DNA of 64,000 nt, taken from positions 2,914,001-2,978,000 of the forward strand of contig NZ_AP019777.1 in the NCBI RefSeq assembly GCF_019669905.1, written 5' to 3'. Below are positions 1 through 9,452 of the stretch, piece by piece; the stretch's first letter is position 1, and every line of letters starts with the position of its first letter. Origin of the DNA: Methylomonas koyamae. Its GTDB lineage: Bacteria > Pseudomonadota > Gammaproteobacteria > Methylococcales > Methylomonadaceae. Both the position numbers and the translations under genes were made by a program. The notes below the pieces were generated by a model that was not told the DNA's origin, did no database searches, and worked only from the letters and a program-made list of their open reading frames with translations.

Positions 1-1606
1 TGAAATCGTTGAACGGTTTGGGCTTGCTGAACCAATAGCCCTGGGCGATATCGCAGCGGTAACTCGCCAGGCGCTCCAGCACTTCCTGGGTTTCCACGCC
101 TTCCGCCGTTACCTGCAGCCCGAGATTGTGCGCTAGATTGATCGTGGCTTTGACGATCACGGCGTCGTTGTCGCTTTGCAACAGGTCGTAAACAAAGGAT
201 TTGTCGATCTTCAGTTCGCTGAGCGGCATCTTTTTCAAGTAGGCCAGCGAGGAATAGCCGGTACCGAAATCGTCTATAGATAATTTGTAACCCATCTCGT
301 GCAGGCGCTGGATGGTTTCCATGGCCCGCTCCGGATCGTTCATGATCGAGCTTTCGGTGATCTCCAGCATCATCCAGGACGGCTTGATGTTGGCCGCCGC
401 AGCAACGCCAGCCATCACGTCCGGCAAATCCGGATCGTGCAAATCCTTGGTCGACAAATTGACCGATACCACCAACTCCAAACCTTGCCGGCGCCACTCG
501 GCGCAATCCCGGAATGCCCGCTTCAGCATCCATAGGGTCAGATGTTTGATGACGCGGGTACGTTCCGCCATCGGAATAAACTCGTCCGGCGCAATGAAGC
601 CGTGTTTGGGATGGGCCCAGCGTACCAGCCCTTCGACGCCGTAGATTTTACCGGTCCGCACCGATACCTTGGGCTGGTAATAAATCATCAGTTGTTCTTT
701 TTCGATGGCCTGGCGCAGCTCGCTCATCAGCGTCAGCCGGCGCGGGCTATGGTCGTCGTACGACGGCGCGTAAATGGTGTAACCCTCGTGCGATTTGGCG
801 GCCATGAACAAGGCCACGCCGGCTTTCTGCACCAGCGTATCGACGTCGTCGCCGTGCTCGGGAAAATTGACGATGCCGATATTGGTATGGATCGCCAGAT
901 TCAAACGCTCGACTTTGAACGCCGGGTCCAATGCCGCCTGAATATTCTTGGCCAGATTCAGCGGCGCGTCTTCGCTTTCGGTAGCCGGCAGCAGCAGGCT
1001 GAAAATATTGCTGTCGATCCGGGCCACGCTGTCGCTGCCCATCACCACGCTTTGCAGGCGGGTGGCTATCTGCCGCAGAATCATATCGCTGCTGTTACGG
1101 CCGAGGGTATCGTAGACTTCCTTGAAATTGGCGACCTCGACCAACAACACCGACAGCATTTTGCCCTGGTTGTTGGCGGCGTGTATCGCTTGTTCGACCC
1201 GGTCGTGAAATAGTATCCGGTTCGGTAAGTCGGTCACCGCATCGTGGGTGGAAGAGTAGCTGACCTGCTTCTCCAGCGTTTCGGCGCGGTTGCGCAGCTC
1301 CTGAGTCTGGTCGAAGATCATCGCGCCGGCCTGATAGGCAATCACCGAACTGGAATATTGGCCCCAGATGCCGAACAGGAACGGCAGTGCTTCCAAAATC
1401 CATAGGCCGTAATTCTCGGATTGGGCGCGGATAATGCCCGACAGCGAAATCTCGCCGGTGTAATAAAAACTCAACGCCAGCAACGCGCAAATAATGGCTA
1501 TAACGGCGATTGCCACCCCTTGGTAGGTTGTTTTGGAAACCTCGCTTTTCAGTAACCTGACGTTATCGGCGAGCAAGTGTTTGGCGGCAATCATATTATT
1601 GGGCAT
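1..1606 (-). CDS. Membrane GGDEF-EAL protein, degenerate GGDEF, C-terminus cut by window edge
   Basis: A probable cyclic-di-GMP phosphodiesterase. About 535 residues are visible and the reading frame is still open at base 1, so the last residues are missing. Two hydrophobic segments lie in the first ~85 residues, followed by a GGDEF domain (the DAVTDLPNR entry is clear). The active-site motif reads RIDSNIF where RLGGDEF is expected, so cyclase activity should be lost. The EAL domain keeps its key acidic and basic residues: EGLVRW in place of EALxRW, VNLST, LEITES, DDFGTGYSSL, KIDKSF and AEGVET. The ATG at 1604-1606 fits the frame, with AGGA about 14 bases upstream. It lies 161 bases downstream of uvrB on the same strand, without a clear terminator between them. 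The phosphodiesterase role is inferred from the residues. Confidence 0.88.
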   Translation of the reverse strand, partial: MPNNMIAAKHLLADNVRLLKSEVSKTTYQGVAIAVIAIICALLALSFYYTGEISLSGIIRAQSENYGLWILEALPFLFGIWGQYSSSVIAYQAGAMIFDQTQELRNRAETLEKQVSYSSTHDAVTDLPNRILFHDRVEQAIHAANNQGKMLSVLLVEVANFKEVYDTLGRNSSDMILRQIATRLQSVVMGSDSVARIDSNIFSLLLPATESEDAPLNLAKNIQAALDPAFKVERLNLAIHTNIGIVNFPEHGDDVDTLVQKAGVALFMAAKSHEGYTIYAPSYDDHSPRRLTLMSELRQAIEKEQLMIYYQPKVSVRTGKIYGVEGLVRWAHPKHGFIAPDEFIPMAERTRVIKHLTLWMLKRAFRDCAEWRRQGLELVVSVNLSTKDLHDPDLPDVMAGVAAAANIKPSWMMLEITESSIMNDPERAMETIQRLHEMGYKLSIDDFGTGYSSLAYLKKMPLSELKIDKSFVYDLLQSDNDAVIVKATINLAHNLGLQVTAEGVETQEVLERLASYRCDIAQGYWFSKPKPFNDF

Positions 1607-1767
1607 CAATTCTAACGATTCCTAGCGGTTGCCGGTGCGGCGATAGCAGCGGCCACCCCGTTGCCGGGCAAATTCCGGCGGTTTTTAGCCGAGCGCAAAT
1701 GCGTTGTTTCAACTCAATACGAAGTTTAGACGATAGCGCTAATTTGTCCGCATACTCCGCGGCTGAG

Positions 1768-3864
1768 TCAGACCGACATTTCCGCCTGCAGCAGTTTGAT
1801 TTGGTCGCGGATGCGGGCAGCATCCTCGAATTCCAGATTCTTGGCGTGCTGGTACATCTTCTCTTCCAGTTGCTTCAGCGCCTTGGCCGCCTGCTTCGGC
1901 GTCAACGTCGTGTAGTTGCCGGCCGGTTCCGCCACCTTGGCGCGGGCGGCGCTGATCGAACCGCCGGAACCCGGTATGGCCAGTTCCAGAATGTCGGTGA
2001 CCGATTTGAATACGGTGCGCGGCTGAATATTATGCAGCGTATTGAACTCGACCTGCTTAGCCCGGCGACGCTCGGTTTCGTCGATGGCCAATTGCATCGA
2101 GCGGGTGATTTTGTCGCCATATAAAATCACTTTACCGTTGGCATTACGCGCGGCGCGGCCGATGGTTTGGATCAACGAGGTCAGCGAACGCAAAAAACCT
2201 TCCTTGTCTGCATCCAGAATCGCCACCAGCGAGACTTCGGGGATATCCAGCCCCTCACGCAACAGATTGATGCCGACCAGCACGTCGAACACGCCCAGCC
2301 GCAAATCGCGGATGATTTCCACCCGCTCGACCGTCTCGATATCCGAATGCAGGTACCTGACCTTGATGCCGTGCTCCATCAGGTAATCGGTCAAATCCTC
2401 CGACATGCGTTTGGTCAGTGTCGTCACCAACACCCGTTCCTGCACCGCAATCCGCTTGTTGATCTCCGACAACAAATCGTCGACTTGGCTGGTGGCCGGC
2501 CGCACTTCCACTATCGGATCGACCAAACCGGTCGGACGTACCACTTGCTCGACCACGGCGCCGGAGTGTTCCTTCTCGTAACCGCCCGGCGTGGCCGATA
2601 CGTAAATCCTCTGCCCGCAGATACGTTCGAACTCTTCGAAACGTAGCGGCCGGTTGTCCAGCGCCGAGGGTAATCTGAACCCATATTCGACCAGAGTCTC
2701 CTTGCGCGAACGGTCGCCTTTGTACATCGCCCCGATCTGCGGCACCGTGACGTGGCTTTCGTCGATGATGACCAAAGCGTCTTTCGGTAGATAATCGAAC
2801 ATGGTCGGCGGCGACTCGCCTTCGGTCCGATTCGACAAATGCCGCGAGTAATTTTCGATGCCGGAGCAGTAGCCGACTTCCATGATCATTTCGATATCGA
2901 ACAGCGTCCGCTGTTCCAGGCGTTGGGCTTCGACCAGTTTATGGTCTTCGCGTAACTGCGCCAGCCGCTCTACCAGCTCCAACTTGATTTTTTCGACCGC
3001 GCTGAGCAGCTGGTCGCGCGGGGTGACGTAGTGGCTCTTCGGGTACAGCGTGAATCGGGCCAGACGCTGGGTCACTTCGCCGGTCAACGGATCGAACATC
3101 GACAGGCGTTCGATCTCGTCGTCGAACAGTTCGATACGCACAGCCTGCTCTTCCGATTCGGCCGGAAACACGTCGATCACATCGCCGCGCACCCGGTAAG
3201 TGGCGCGGCGCAGCTCGATATCGTTGCGGGTATATTGCATTTCCGCCAGCCGGCGCAGAATGTCGCGCTGCTTGATCATGTCGCCGCGCACCAAATGCAG
3301 CACCATCTGGAAATACGATTCCGGCTCGCCCAAGCCGTAAATCGCCGATACGGTGGCGACGACGATGGTATCGCGCCGTTCCAACAAGGCCTTGGTGGCC
3401 GATAAACGCATCTGCTCGATATGTTCGTTCAGCGACGCATCCTTGTCGATGAAGGTATCGGAAGCCGGAATATAGGCTTCCGGCTGGTAGTAGTCGTAAT
3501 AGGAAACAAAGTACTCGACGCTGTTCTCCGGAAAAAACTCCTTCATCTCGCCGTAGAGCTGGGCAGCGAGGGTCTTGTTCGGGGCCATGATCATCGCCGG
3601 TCGCTGCGTCTGCTGTATCACGTTGGCGATGGTAAAAGTCTTGCCGGAACCGGTCACGCCAAGCAGGGTTTGGTGCACTTCGCCATCGTTGATCCCTTCA
3701 ACCAATTGCCGAATCGCTGCAGGCTGGTCGCCGGCCGGTTGGTAACGGCTTTGAATTTTGAACGGCTTTTGCTGTAAGCCTTTGCCTTTAACAGACGGTT
3801 CTTCCACTGCCAGTACGCCGGATATAGCCGACTGGCTGATCTCCATCCGCCTTTTGTCGCTCAT
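1768..3864 (-). CDS. uvrB: UvrABC excinuclease subunit B
   Basis: UvrB is the helicase-like damage-verification subunit of nucleotide excision repair; it receives damaged DNA from UvrA and recruits UvrC. The protein has Walker A GVTGSGKT near residues 69-76, the beta-hairpin [12 protein letters not shown] near 122, the DESH box, the helicase VI segment [13 protein letters not shown], and a C-terminal UVR domain ([18 protein letters not shown]). From the ATG at 3864 it has 698 residues, with an N-terminal extension of about 30 residues before the usual [16 protein letters not shown] start. The ATG at 3846 is an alternative. The open frame reaches further upstream to 4098, but that part overlaps the neighbouring gene and looks non-coding. 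It starts 43 bases after the preceding binding-protein gene, which suggests co-transcription. Confidence 0.97.
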   Translation of the reverse strand: MSDKRRMEISQSAISGVLAVEEPSVKGKGLQQKPFKIQSRYQPAGDQPAAIRQLVEGINDGEVHQTLLGVTGSGKTFTIANVIQQTQRPAMIMAPNKTLAAQLYGEMKEFFPENSVEYFVSYYDYYQPEAYIPASDTFIDKDASLNEHIEQMRLSATKALLERRDTIVVATVSAIYGLGEPESYFQMVLHLVRGDMIKQRDILRRLAEMQYTRNDIELRRATYRVRGDVIDVFPAESEEQAVRIELFDDEIERLSMFDPLTGEVTQRLARFTLYPKSHYVTPRDQLLSAVEKIKLELVERLAQLREDHKLVEAQRLEQRTLFDIEMIMEVGYCSGIENYSRHLSNRTEGESPPTMFDYLPKDALVIIDESHVTVPQIGAMYKGDRSRKETLVEYGFRLPSALDNRPLRFEEFERICGQRIYVSATPGGYEKEHSGAVVEQVVRPTGLVDPIVEVRPATSQVDDLLSEINKRIAVQERVLVTTLTKRMSEDLTDYLMEHGIKVRYLHSDIETVERVEIIRDLRLGVFDVLVGINLLREGLDIPEVSLVAILDADKEGFLRSLTSLIQTIGRAARNANGKVILYGDKITRSMQLAIDETERRRAKQVEFNTLHNIQPRTVFKSVTDILELAIPGSGGSISAARAKVAEPAGNYTTLTPKQAAKALKQLEEKMYQHAKNLEFEDAARIRDQIKLLQAEMSV

Positions 3865-3907
3865 GCCGACCGCCTCGCCGAATCGATCCGATTTGTCGAA
3901 ACCATGA

Positions 3908-5143
3908 TCATTTGCAGCCCGTTTCCGGTTGGTCGAAGCCCAGCGTATCGAGTTCGGTTTTCGGGTGCAAAAAACCCTCGATCGGCGCCACCGCCACCAG
4001 CGAACGCGGCGCGGCCAGCAATACCGGTTGCCGCAACTGGCCGTCCCATTTGCGGAACGACAGCGGCATGCCCTTGTACCCCTGCAACGCAAAAGCATCG
4101 GACAGCAGGTAGTCCTTCAATACCGGCATTTGATTGGATTTAGTGCGGATGCTGGCTTCGCCGATGGCTCTGACCGCCAGATAAGCGGCATAATCCTGTT
4201 CTTCCATCCAGCGGCCGGCCGCCTGCTTGAAACGGTTTTGCAATTGTACCGCCCCCCATTGCTCGTGGGTGCGGTGCCATGCCGTCGCGGTCAAACCCTG
4301 GGTACCGATCACCGGCCGCGGTTTCCAGGTGCGATAATCCAGATATTCGCCGAACAGGCCCTGTTCGTCGGCGACCACCAGCACATCGTAATCGTCGACC
4401 TGGGTGAACACCGGCACGTCGGCCTGAGCCGTGCGGCGAGCGTCGTAATCCTGGTTCCATTCTTTCTCGGCAACCAGTTTGGTGCCGAAACGCTTGGCCG
4501 CGCGTTTGATCGCGGCGGCATAGAGTTTGTCTTCCGCGGCCGGGCCCACCACCAAAAACCAGTTCTGCCAACGCTTTTTCAACATATATTGGGCCAAGGC
4601 ATCGGCGCGCATGGCCCGGCTCGGCAGTATGTGCAGCACATTGCGGCGGCAGTCGGCATTACGCAATTCGTCGCCGCTATTGGCCACGTCGAACAGCAGT
4701 TTGTTTTTTGCGGCCGGCAGGTCGGCCAGCTTATTGAGTTGGTCGGCGCCGACATTGAGCAACACCAGATCGGCATCGACGCTGTCGAACAGCGCTAACG
4801 CATCGCCGCCCACCGGCACCAGGATTTTTTTCAGTTCGTAGTGCTGGCCGGTGAATTGGCCGGTGGTATTGTTGTCGCTGATCGCCAGTTCGGCTCCGAC
4901 CTGGCCTTGGTTCGGAATGAACGGATCCAGGTTGGACAGTGCCGCCGGCGCGACCTGTTCCTGGGCGAAATATACGATTTTGACGAGCTGTTTCGGTGCC
5001 GGCGTGGCCGGGGCGGCGGCCGGTTTCGATTGGGCTTTGGCGGCAGCGGCAGCCGGCTTGGCTTTGGCTGCGGCCTGGACCGGCGCGCTAAAATACAAGG
5101 GTAACAGCAGCATAGCGGCGGCGAAGCGTTCAAGTTTTTTCAT
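3908..5143 (-). CDS. Periplasmic binding protein of the PQQ-dependent alcohol dehydrogenase system (TIGR03863-like)
   Basis: This 411-residue exported protein resembles the type-1 periplasmic binding proteins named for their association with PQQ-dependent alcohol oxidation in methylotrophs. The start [19 protein letters not shown] is a typical signal peptide, followed by an Ala/Pro/Lys-rich linker to about residue 50. Family-typical stretches include [57 protein letters not shown] and the C-terminal [11 protein letters not shown]. The longer open frame to 5248 is rejected because the signal peptide begins at 5143. No ABC permease, ATPase or dehydrogenase gene lies next to it; uvrB follows instead. 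The ligand is unknown. A role in methanol or lanthanide-dependent oxidation is family-level inference only. Confidence 0.85.
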   Translation of the reverse strand: MKKLERFAAAMLLLPLYFSAPVQAAAKAKPAAAAAKAQSKPAAAPATPAPKQLVKIVYFAQEQVAPAALSNLDPFIPNQGQVGAELAISDNNTTGQFTGQHYELKKILVPVGGDALALFDSVDADLVLLNVGADQLNKLADLPAAKNKLLFDVANSGDELRNADCRRNVLHILPSRAMRADALAQYMLKKRWQNWFLVVGPAAEDKLYAAAIKRAAKRFGTKLVAEKEWNQDYDARRTAQADVPVFTQVDDYDVLVVADEQGLFGEYLDYRTWKPRPVIGTQGLTATAWHRTHEQWGAVQLQNRFKQAAGRWMEEQDYAAYLAVRAIGEASIRTKSNQMPVLKDYLLSDAFALQGYKGMPLSFRKWDGQLRQPVLLAAPRSLVAVAPIEGFLHPKTELDTLGFDQPETGCK

Positions 5144-5280
5144 GTTGTGCGGCAGTCTTTGACGATAGCGGCATTCTATCGAGAAATTCCCGGCAAGCCC
5201 AACCGATAATCGGGCCGGCTCTATTGAATTTTGCCGGTTTAAGTTCAATACTTAGCCACCCTTTCCTTGCGGCATTCGCT

Positions 5281-5670
5281 ATGTCTGATTCGGATTTCTC
5301 CATGGATTTTCTCGATCAAGAAATCGATCTTGATAGCGAGTGGTCCAACAAACGCACGGCCGTTCGCTATCTGCGCAACGACATCAAGGCCGCGGTCAAA
5401 GTGCATAGCCTGTGGTTTCCGCGCCTGTTTCCGGTATTGTTGCGCGACATCAGCAGCCGCGGCGCCGCGATTGTCACTAGCCACAAAATCAAAAAAAAAA
5501 GCCGGGTCAGCCTATTTCTATTGTTCGGCGACGGCAGGCGGTTTCAGGTCGAAGCCGCCGTGGTCCACCACGATGCCGGCAACCAACGCTACGGCGTCAA
5601 ATTCGACAACCTGAATAGCGAATTGGCGGAACACCTGTTGCACACCCAAACCGACTTGAATTTCAGCTAA
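5281..5670 (+). CDS. PilZ domain protein
   Basis: A small, probably cytoplasmic protein of 129 residues made mostly of one PilZ domain, the beta-barrel receptor for cyclic-di-GMP. The two halves of the binding signature are visible: a basic KRTAVRYLRNDI segment (RxxxR type) near residues 24-35, and RDISSRGAAIV (the DxSxxG motif) near 59-69. An acidic N-terminal segment of about 20 residues precedes it. The ATG at 5281 is preferred over the upstream alternative at 5224 because the acidic segment begins there. It is transcribed divergently from the PQQ-linked binding protein and ends 10 bases before the MOSC gene, so those two may be co-transcribed. Its effector target is unknown. Confidence 0.85.
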   Translation: MSDSDFSMDFLDQEIDLDSEWSNKRTAVRYLRNDIKAAVKVHSLWFPRLFPVLLRDISSRGAAIVTSHKIKKKSRVSLFLLFGDGRRFQVEAAVVHHDAGNQRYGVKFDNLNSELAEHLLHTQTDLNFS

Positions 5671-5680
5671 ACCTCTATCG

Positions 5681-6502
5681 ATGCCGATACTTAGCCAAAT
5701 CTACCTCTACCCGGTCAAATCGTTGGCCGGCTTTCAAGTTTCGCAATGGCCGGTCGATGAAAAAGGCCTGCTTTACGACCGCAAATGGATGCTGGTGGAC
5801 CGCGAGCGCCAGTTTCTGAGCCAACGGCGTTTGCCGCAAATGGCGCTGATCAAAACCCGGATCGAAGGCGAACGCTTGATCCTGTCCGCGCCGGGCCGGC
5901 CGGATTTGGAATTGCCGCTGCAAGCCCAGACCGACGAAACCCTGGAAGTCGCGATCTGGCGCGACCGCTGCCGAGCCGAAGCTTGCAGCGCTAGCGCAGA
6001 TGCTTGGCTCAGCGACTTTTTGCAAATTGATTGCCGCCTGGTTTACCAAGCCGCCAGCGACCGCCGCCAGGTCGATCTCAGATATGCTACGGCCGCAGAC
6101 CAAACCGCGTTTTCCGACGGTTTTCCGTTTTTGTTGGTCTCCGAAGGTTCGTTGGCGGCCTTGAACCAAGCCATGCAACTGGACTACGAAATGGTACGGT
6201 TCCGGCCCAATCTGGTCGTCTCCGGCTGCGACAGTTACGCCGAAGACCAGTGGCGGCGGATCGACATCAACGGCATCGGCTTCCGCCTGCCCAAACCCTG
6301 CGCGCGCTGCCCGGTGCCGACCATCGATCCGGAAACGGCGGTCAGCGGCAAAGAACCGCTGGCCACATTGAGCCGCTTGCGCAAATGGCAAAATAAAGTG
6401 TATTTCGGGCAAAATGCGCTGCACGATAAACCGGGCAGCCTGGCCGTGGGCCAGACCGTGCGGATCGACGAAATCGGCGCACCTCAACCGCCTTTGGCTT
6501 AA
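5681..6502 (+). CDS. MOSC domain protein, YcbX-like without ferredoxin domain
   Basis: This 273-residue protein has the MOSC N-terminal beta-barrel (IYLYPVKSLAGF, then YDRKWMLVD near 30-45) and a MOSC core with PNLVVSG, the conserved-cysteine segment KPCARCPVPTID near residue 205, and a final beta region. MOSC proteins bind the molybdenum cofactor or move its sulfur. The YcbX branch reduces N-hydroxylated compounds, but E. coli YcbX carries an additional C-terminal 2Fe-2S domain that is absent here, so an external electron donor would be needed. It follows the PilZ gene by 10 bases. The family call is firm; the substrate is unknown. Confidence 0.88.
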   Translation: MPILSQIYLYPVKSLAGFQVSQWPVDEKGLLYDRKWMLVDRERQFLSQRRLPQMALIKTRIEGERLILSAPGRPDLELPLQAQTDETLEVAIWRDRCRAEACSASADAWLSDFLQIDCRLVYQAASDRRQVDLRYATAADQTAFSDGFPFLLVSEGSLAALNQAMQLDYEMVRFRPNLVVSGCDSYAEDQWRRIDINGIGFRLPKPCARCPVPTIDPETAVSGKEPLATLSRLRKWQNKVYFGQNALHDKPGSLAVGQTVRIDEIGAPQPPLA

Positions 6503-6512
6503 GCCGGCATGT

Positions 6513-6536
6513 CGGCCGAAAACGGCCGCCGCCGAT
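6513..6536 (+). terminator. Possible weak terminator hairpin after the MOSC gene
   Basis: A perfect six-base stem CGGCCG pairs across an AAAA loop at 6513-6528, 10 bases after the MOSC stop codon. Only a short T tract (GATTTTA) follows about six bases later, so termination is uncertain. Confidence 0.3.
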
Positions 6537-6634
6537 TTTAAGAACGATTTAAGATAACGGCGTTTAAATTCCCGGCAACCGGCGCGATGCCGAATCAGCG
6601 CCGCCGTTTTTGCATCACAACCAGGACCAAGACT

Positions 6635-7534
6635 ATGTATAAAAAATTACTTGCCATCTCCGTCAGTGCCGCGCTGCTCGGCGCCTGCACCACCAATCCG
6701 TACACCGGCCAGTCCGGCATGAGCAATCTCGGCAAAGGCGCCGGCATCGGCGCCGCGGTCGGCGCCGGCGCCGGTACGCTGTTCGGCGGCAACGATTGGA
6801 AGAACGCCGGTTTGGGCGCTTTGGCCGGTGCGGCTGTCGGTGCCGGTATCGGTTATTACATGGATAAACAGCAGGAAGAAATGCAGCAATCGCTGCAGGG
6901 CACCGGTATCGAAGTCCAACGTACCGCGGAAAACCAATTGGTATTGAACATGCCCAGCACCAGCGACGTGACTTTCGCCTTCGGTAAATCGGATTTGACG
7001 CCGGAAGCGCAACATGCGCTTGATCCGGTGGCGCGGGTACTGAACAACTATCCGGATTCGACGATTTCGGTTACCGGCCACACCGACGACGTCGGTTCCG
7101 ATGCCGACAACCAGCGCCTGTCCGAGGCGCGCGCAACCAGCGTCGCTAATTTCCTGTCGTCACGCGGCGTGAATCGGATGCGGATTTCGCAACAGGGCAT
7201 GGGCGAAAGTTCGCCGAAAGTGCCGAACACCAGCGACGCCAACCGCGCCATCAACCGCCGGGTGGAATTGTCGATCAACGCCAACCAGAACGCCGGCGCC
7301 GCGCAGCAAAACCAACAATATCCGCAGCAGAACCAGCCTTACCAACAACAGGGCTATCCGCAGCAGCAACAGGGTTATCCGCAACAAAACCAGCCCTACC
7401 AACAACAGTACCCGCAGCAAAACCAACCCTACCAGCAGCAACAACAATACCCGCAGCAGGGCTATCCGCAACAACCATACCAACAAGGCTATCCGCAACA
7501 GCAGCAATACCAGCAGCCTTACTACCGGCAATAG
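6635..7534 (+). CDS. OmpA-family outer-membrane lipoprotein with Gln/Pro/Tyr-rich tail
   Basis: A 299-residue envelope protein. The start MYKKLLAISVSAALLGAC is a lipoprotein signal ending in the lipobox LGAC (Cys18). A glycine-zipper region (GKGAGIGAAVGAGAG and a second Gly/Ala stretch, about residues 34-75) should span or associate with a membrane. An OmpA C-terminal peptidoglycan-binding domain follows (about 108-222), with FAFGKSDLTPEA, GHTDDVGS, LSEARA and NRRVEL. The last ~75 residues are a low-complexity tail of YPQQ, YQQQ and QNQPYQQ units. The ATG at 6635 is chosen because the lipoprotein signal begins there; an in-frame start at 6587 would bury it. A strong terminator follows. It probably anchors the outer membrane to peptidoglycan; the tail is unusual. 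Confidence 0.92.
   Translation: MYKKLLAISVSAALLGACTTNPYTGQSGMSNLGKGAGIGAAVGAGAGTLFGGNDWKNAGLGALAGAAVGAGIGYYMDKQQEEMQQSLQGTGIEVQRTAENQLVLNMPSTSDVTFAFGKSDLTPEAQHALDPVARVLNNYPDSTISVTGHTDDVGSDADNQRLSEARATSVANFLSSRGVNRMRISQQGMGESSPKVPNTSDANRAINRRVELSINANQNAGAAQQNQQYPQQNQPYQQQGYPQQQQGYPQQNQPYQQQYPQQNQPYQQQQQYPQQGYPQQPYQQGYPQQQQYQQPYYRQ
7301..7531 (+). repeat. Degenerate CAG/CAA-rich tandem coding repeat
   Basis: The 3' end of the OmpA-like gene is an imperfect repetition of short units encoding YPQQ, YQQQ and NQPYQQ. Unit length varies, and synonymous CAA/CAG codons alternate, so it is not a clean microsatellite. Such tracts can change length by slippage or recombination. Confidence 0.8.
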
Positions 7535-7561
7535 CCCCGCTGCGCTGGAGACAGATACGAA

Positions 7562-7589
7562 TAAGGCCGGAATTCCGGCCTTATTTTTT
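7562..7589 (+). terminator. Rho-independent terminator of the OmpA-like gene
   Basis: A perfect 22-base palindrome at 7562-7583 (arms TAAGGCCGGAA / TTCCGGCCTTA) is followed directly by six T residues. It starts 28 bases after the stop codon. The T run is on the plus-strand side only, so it acts mainly on plus-strand transcription. Confidence 0.9.
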
Positions 7590-7613
7590 AGTGTGGGATA
7601 GAAAAACTACAGA

Positions 7614-9452
7614 TCAGACTTCGCCGGCCCTGACGTCGAATTCGATTTTCCAGCGCTGTTGATCGCGCCGCGACACCGCTCGCAATTCCAGCGTGCCAAC
7701 TTCGGTCACCGCCGCCGACAAATGCACCGGTACGATTTCGCCGACTTGGCGGCCGTCTTCGACCGGCAGCGTGATTTCGATTTCGTCCAGCTCTTCCAGC
7801 TCGTCGTCGCCCCATTCGTCGAGACGATCGCCAACCTTGTCCTCGCGCCGAGTCTTGGAACCGAAGAAACGGAAACGCACCGGCTCGCCGATCACCAAGC
7901 CGAATTCGTCGTTAGGCAACTCCTGCTCGCTACCCTCTTCCATGCCGAACGGGGCGATACAAAGCGCCTCTATCGCCGGCGGCAAACCGGGTACTGCCGG
8001 CATTGCGCTTTCGATACCGACATAATAGGCTGCTGCAGTGCCGCCTTTGATCCGCACACCTTTACCTTGGCGCACGAAACCATAATAAGCCGCGCCGCGG
8101 GCGACGGCCAAATCCAGATCGGCTCCTTGCAACAACCGGGCAGGAGGTGCCTGCTCCGCCTGCAACCAATTATTCAACACGGCCAGCAACCGCTCAGCCA
8201 ATACGCCGGCCTTCAACACGCCGCCGTTGAACAGCAACGCCGTCGGGTGCAGAAAGCTGGCGTGTTCGGGCAGCGCGATGGCATTGAACTCCTCGGTAGC
8301 CTGGCGCTGTCTGGACAAAAAGGCCGCCAGATGCCGGGTGATGCCTGCGTCTTGGGCGTACGGCAGACCGACGCTGCGCAAACCGCTGCGCGGCCGCGAC
8401 ACCGGCTTATCGGTGGCTTGCGCATACGGCAAAAAGCCATCCACCAATATCCGGTTCAATTCGTCCCGAGTCAGTTCGCTACGCAAGGTACCGCCGATCA
8501 GCGACGAACCGCGGCCGGCCACCGCTAACGGCATGCTGGCCAATTCGGACTGGTTGAACAGTTTTTCCTTGGCTTCGCGGCAGGCATGGGTTAAGGCCTG
8601 CAATTGCCACGGCTCTAATTTTTTGGCGCCGTCGGTTTCCAGCTTGGCCTTTACCATGTACGCCAGCGCCAAATCCATGTTGTCGCCGCCGAGCAGGATG
8701 TGGTCGCCGACCGCGACCCGGGTCAACTGCAAATTTCCGTCCTGTTCGGTTACGGCAATCAACGACAAGTCGGTGGTGCCGCCGCCGATATCGACCACCA
8801 AAATCACATCGCCGACTTTGACCTGGTTGCGCCAGTCGCCGGCGCTTTTTTCGATCCAACTATACAAAGCCGCCTGGGGCTCTTCCAGTAACACGGCCTG
8901 CCCCAACCCGACCTCGCGCGCGGCTTCCACGGTCAGCTCCCGTGCAGCCGGATCGAACGACGCCGGCACCGTGATAGTCAGGTCCTGCTGCTGCAACGGC
9001 TGCTCCGGAAACCTGTGGTTCCAGGCGTCGCGCAAATGCTGCAAATAGGCTTTGCTGGCGGCAAACGGCGAAATTTTGGCAACGTCTTCCGGCGCGTCGA
9101 CCGGCAGAATCGCCTGTTTGCAATCGACGCCGGCGTGGCACAGCCAGCTTTTAGCGCTGGCAACCAGCCGAATCGGCGTCTTACTGCCCAAGCTACGGGC
9201 AATTTCGCCGACCAGATACTCGGGTTTGGCGGTCCAGGGCAAAGACGAGGCGCCCTCGGCGATTTCCGCCGGATGGGCGATGTAGGCGAACGAGGCCAAT
9301 TGGGCTTTATCTTCTATCGCCCCCGGCGCAACCAGTTGCGGCGTGTAAAACACTTCCAACACCGGGTTATCGTCGCCGGCCGCCAAATCGACATAGGACA
9401 TTACACAATGCGTGGTACCCAAATCGATACCGACCGAGTAGCGCGCCGTCAT
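7614..9452 (-). CDS. Hsp70-family (DnaK-like) ATPase paired with DUF2760
   Basis: A 612-residue protein with the Hsp70/actin-fold nucleotide-binding domain: phosphate-1 loop VGIDLGTTHCVMSY (about 8-21), a PASFDPAARELTVEAA segment, the phosphate-2 motif LVVDIGGGTTDLSLI and the adenosine motif LFNGGVLKAGVLAERL. The C-terminal ~180 residues diverge from DnaK and lack an EEVD-like tail, so this is an Hsp70 paralogue rather than the housekeeping chaperone. Its ATG overlaps the stop codon of the DUF2760 gene by four bases (ATGA), meaning translational coupling. The pair looks conserved in function, but its clients are unknown. No grpE or dnaJ gene is present. Confidence 0.9.
   Translation of the reverse strand: MTARYSVGIDLGTTHCVMSYVDLAAGDDNPVLEVFYTPQLVAPGAIEDKAQLASFAYIAHPAEIAEGASSLPWTAKPEYLVGEIARSLGSKTPIRLVASAKSWLCHAGVDCKQAILPVDAPEDVAKISPFAASKAYLQHLRDAWNHRFPEQPLQQQDLTITVPASFDPAARELTVEAAREVGLGQAVLLEEPQAALYSWIEKSAGDWRNQVKVGDVILVVDIGGGTTDLSLIAVTEQDGNLQLTRVAVGDHILLGGDNMDLALAYMVKAKLETDGAKKLEPWQLQALTHACREAKEKLFNQSELASMPLAVAGRGSSLIGGTLRSELTRDELNRILVDGFLPYAQATDKPVSRPRSGLRSVGLPYAQDAGITRHLAAFLSRQRQATEEFNAIALPEHASFLHPTALLFNGGVLKAGVLAERLLAVLNNWLQAEQAPPARLLQGADLDLAVARGAAYYGFVRQGKGVRIKGGTAAAYYVGIESAMPAVPGLPPAIEALCIAPFGMEEGSEQELPNDEFGLVIGEPVRFRFFGSKTRREDKVGDRLDEWGDDELEELDEIEITLPVEDGRQVGEIVPVHLSAAVTEVGTLELRAVSRRDQQRWKIEFDVRAGEV

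Noticed and set aside
1607..1767. Terminator between uvrB and the EAL gene
   Set aside because: Some G/C-rich pairing is possible near 1663-1680, but there is no T run on the minus strand; not supported.
3865..4098. Upstream extension of uvrB
   Set aside because: The extra 78 residues overlap the 3' end of the binding-protein gene and are Arg/Trp/Cys-rich; the UvrB-like sequence begins only after the ATG at 3864.
5675..6487. 270-residue minus-strand frame opposite the MOSC gene
   Set aside because: Antisense to a conserved gene, no recognisable family, no convincing start site.
7301..7531. Possible CRISPR-like tandem repeat
   Set aside because: Units vary in length and are in-frame coding for a Gln/Pro/Tyr tail; there are no constant repeats with unique spacers.
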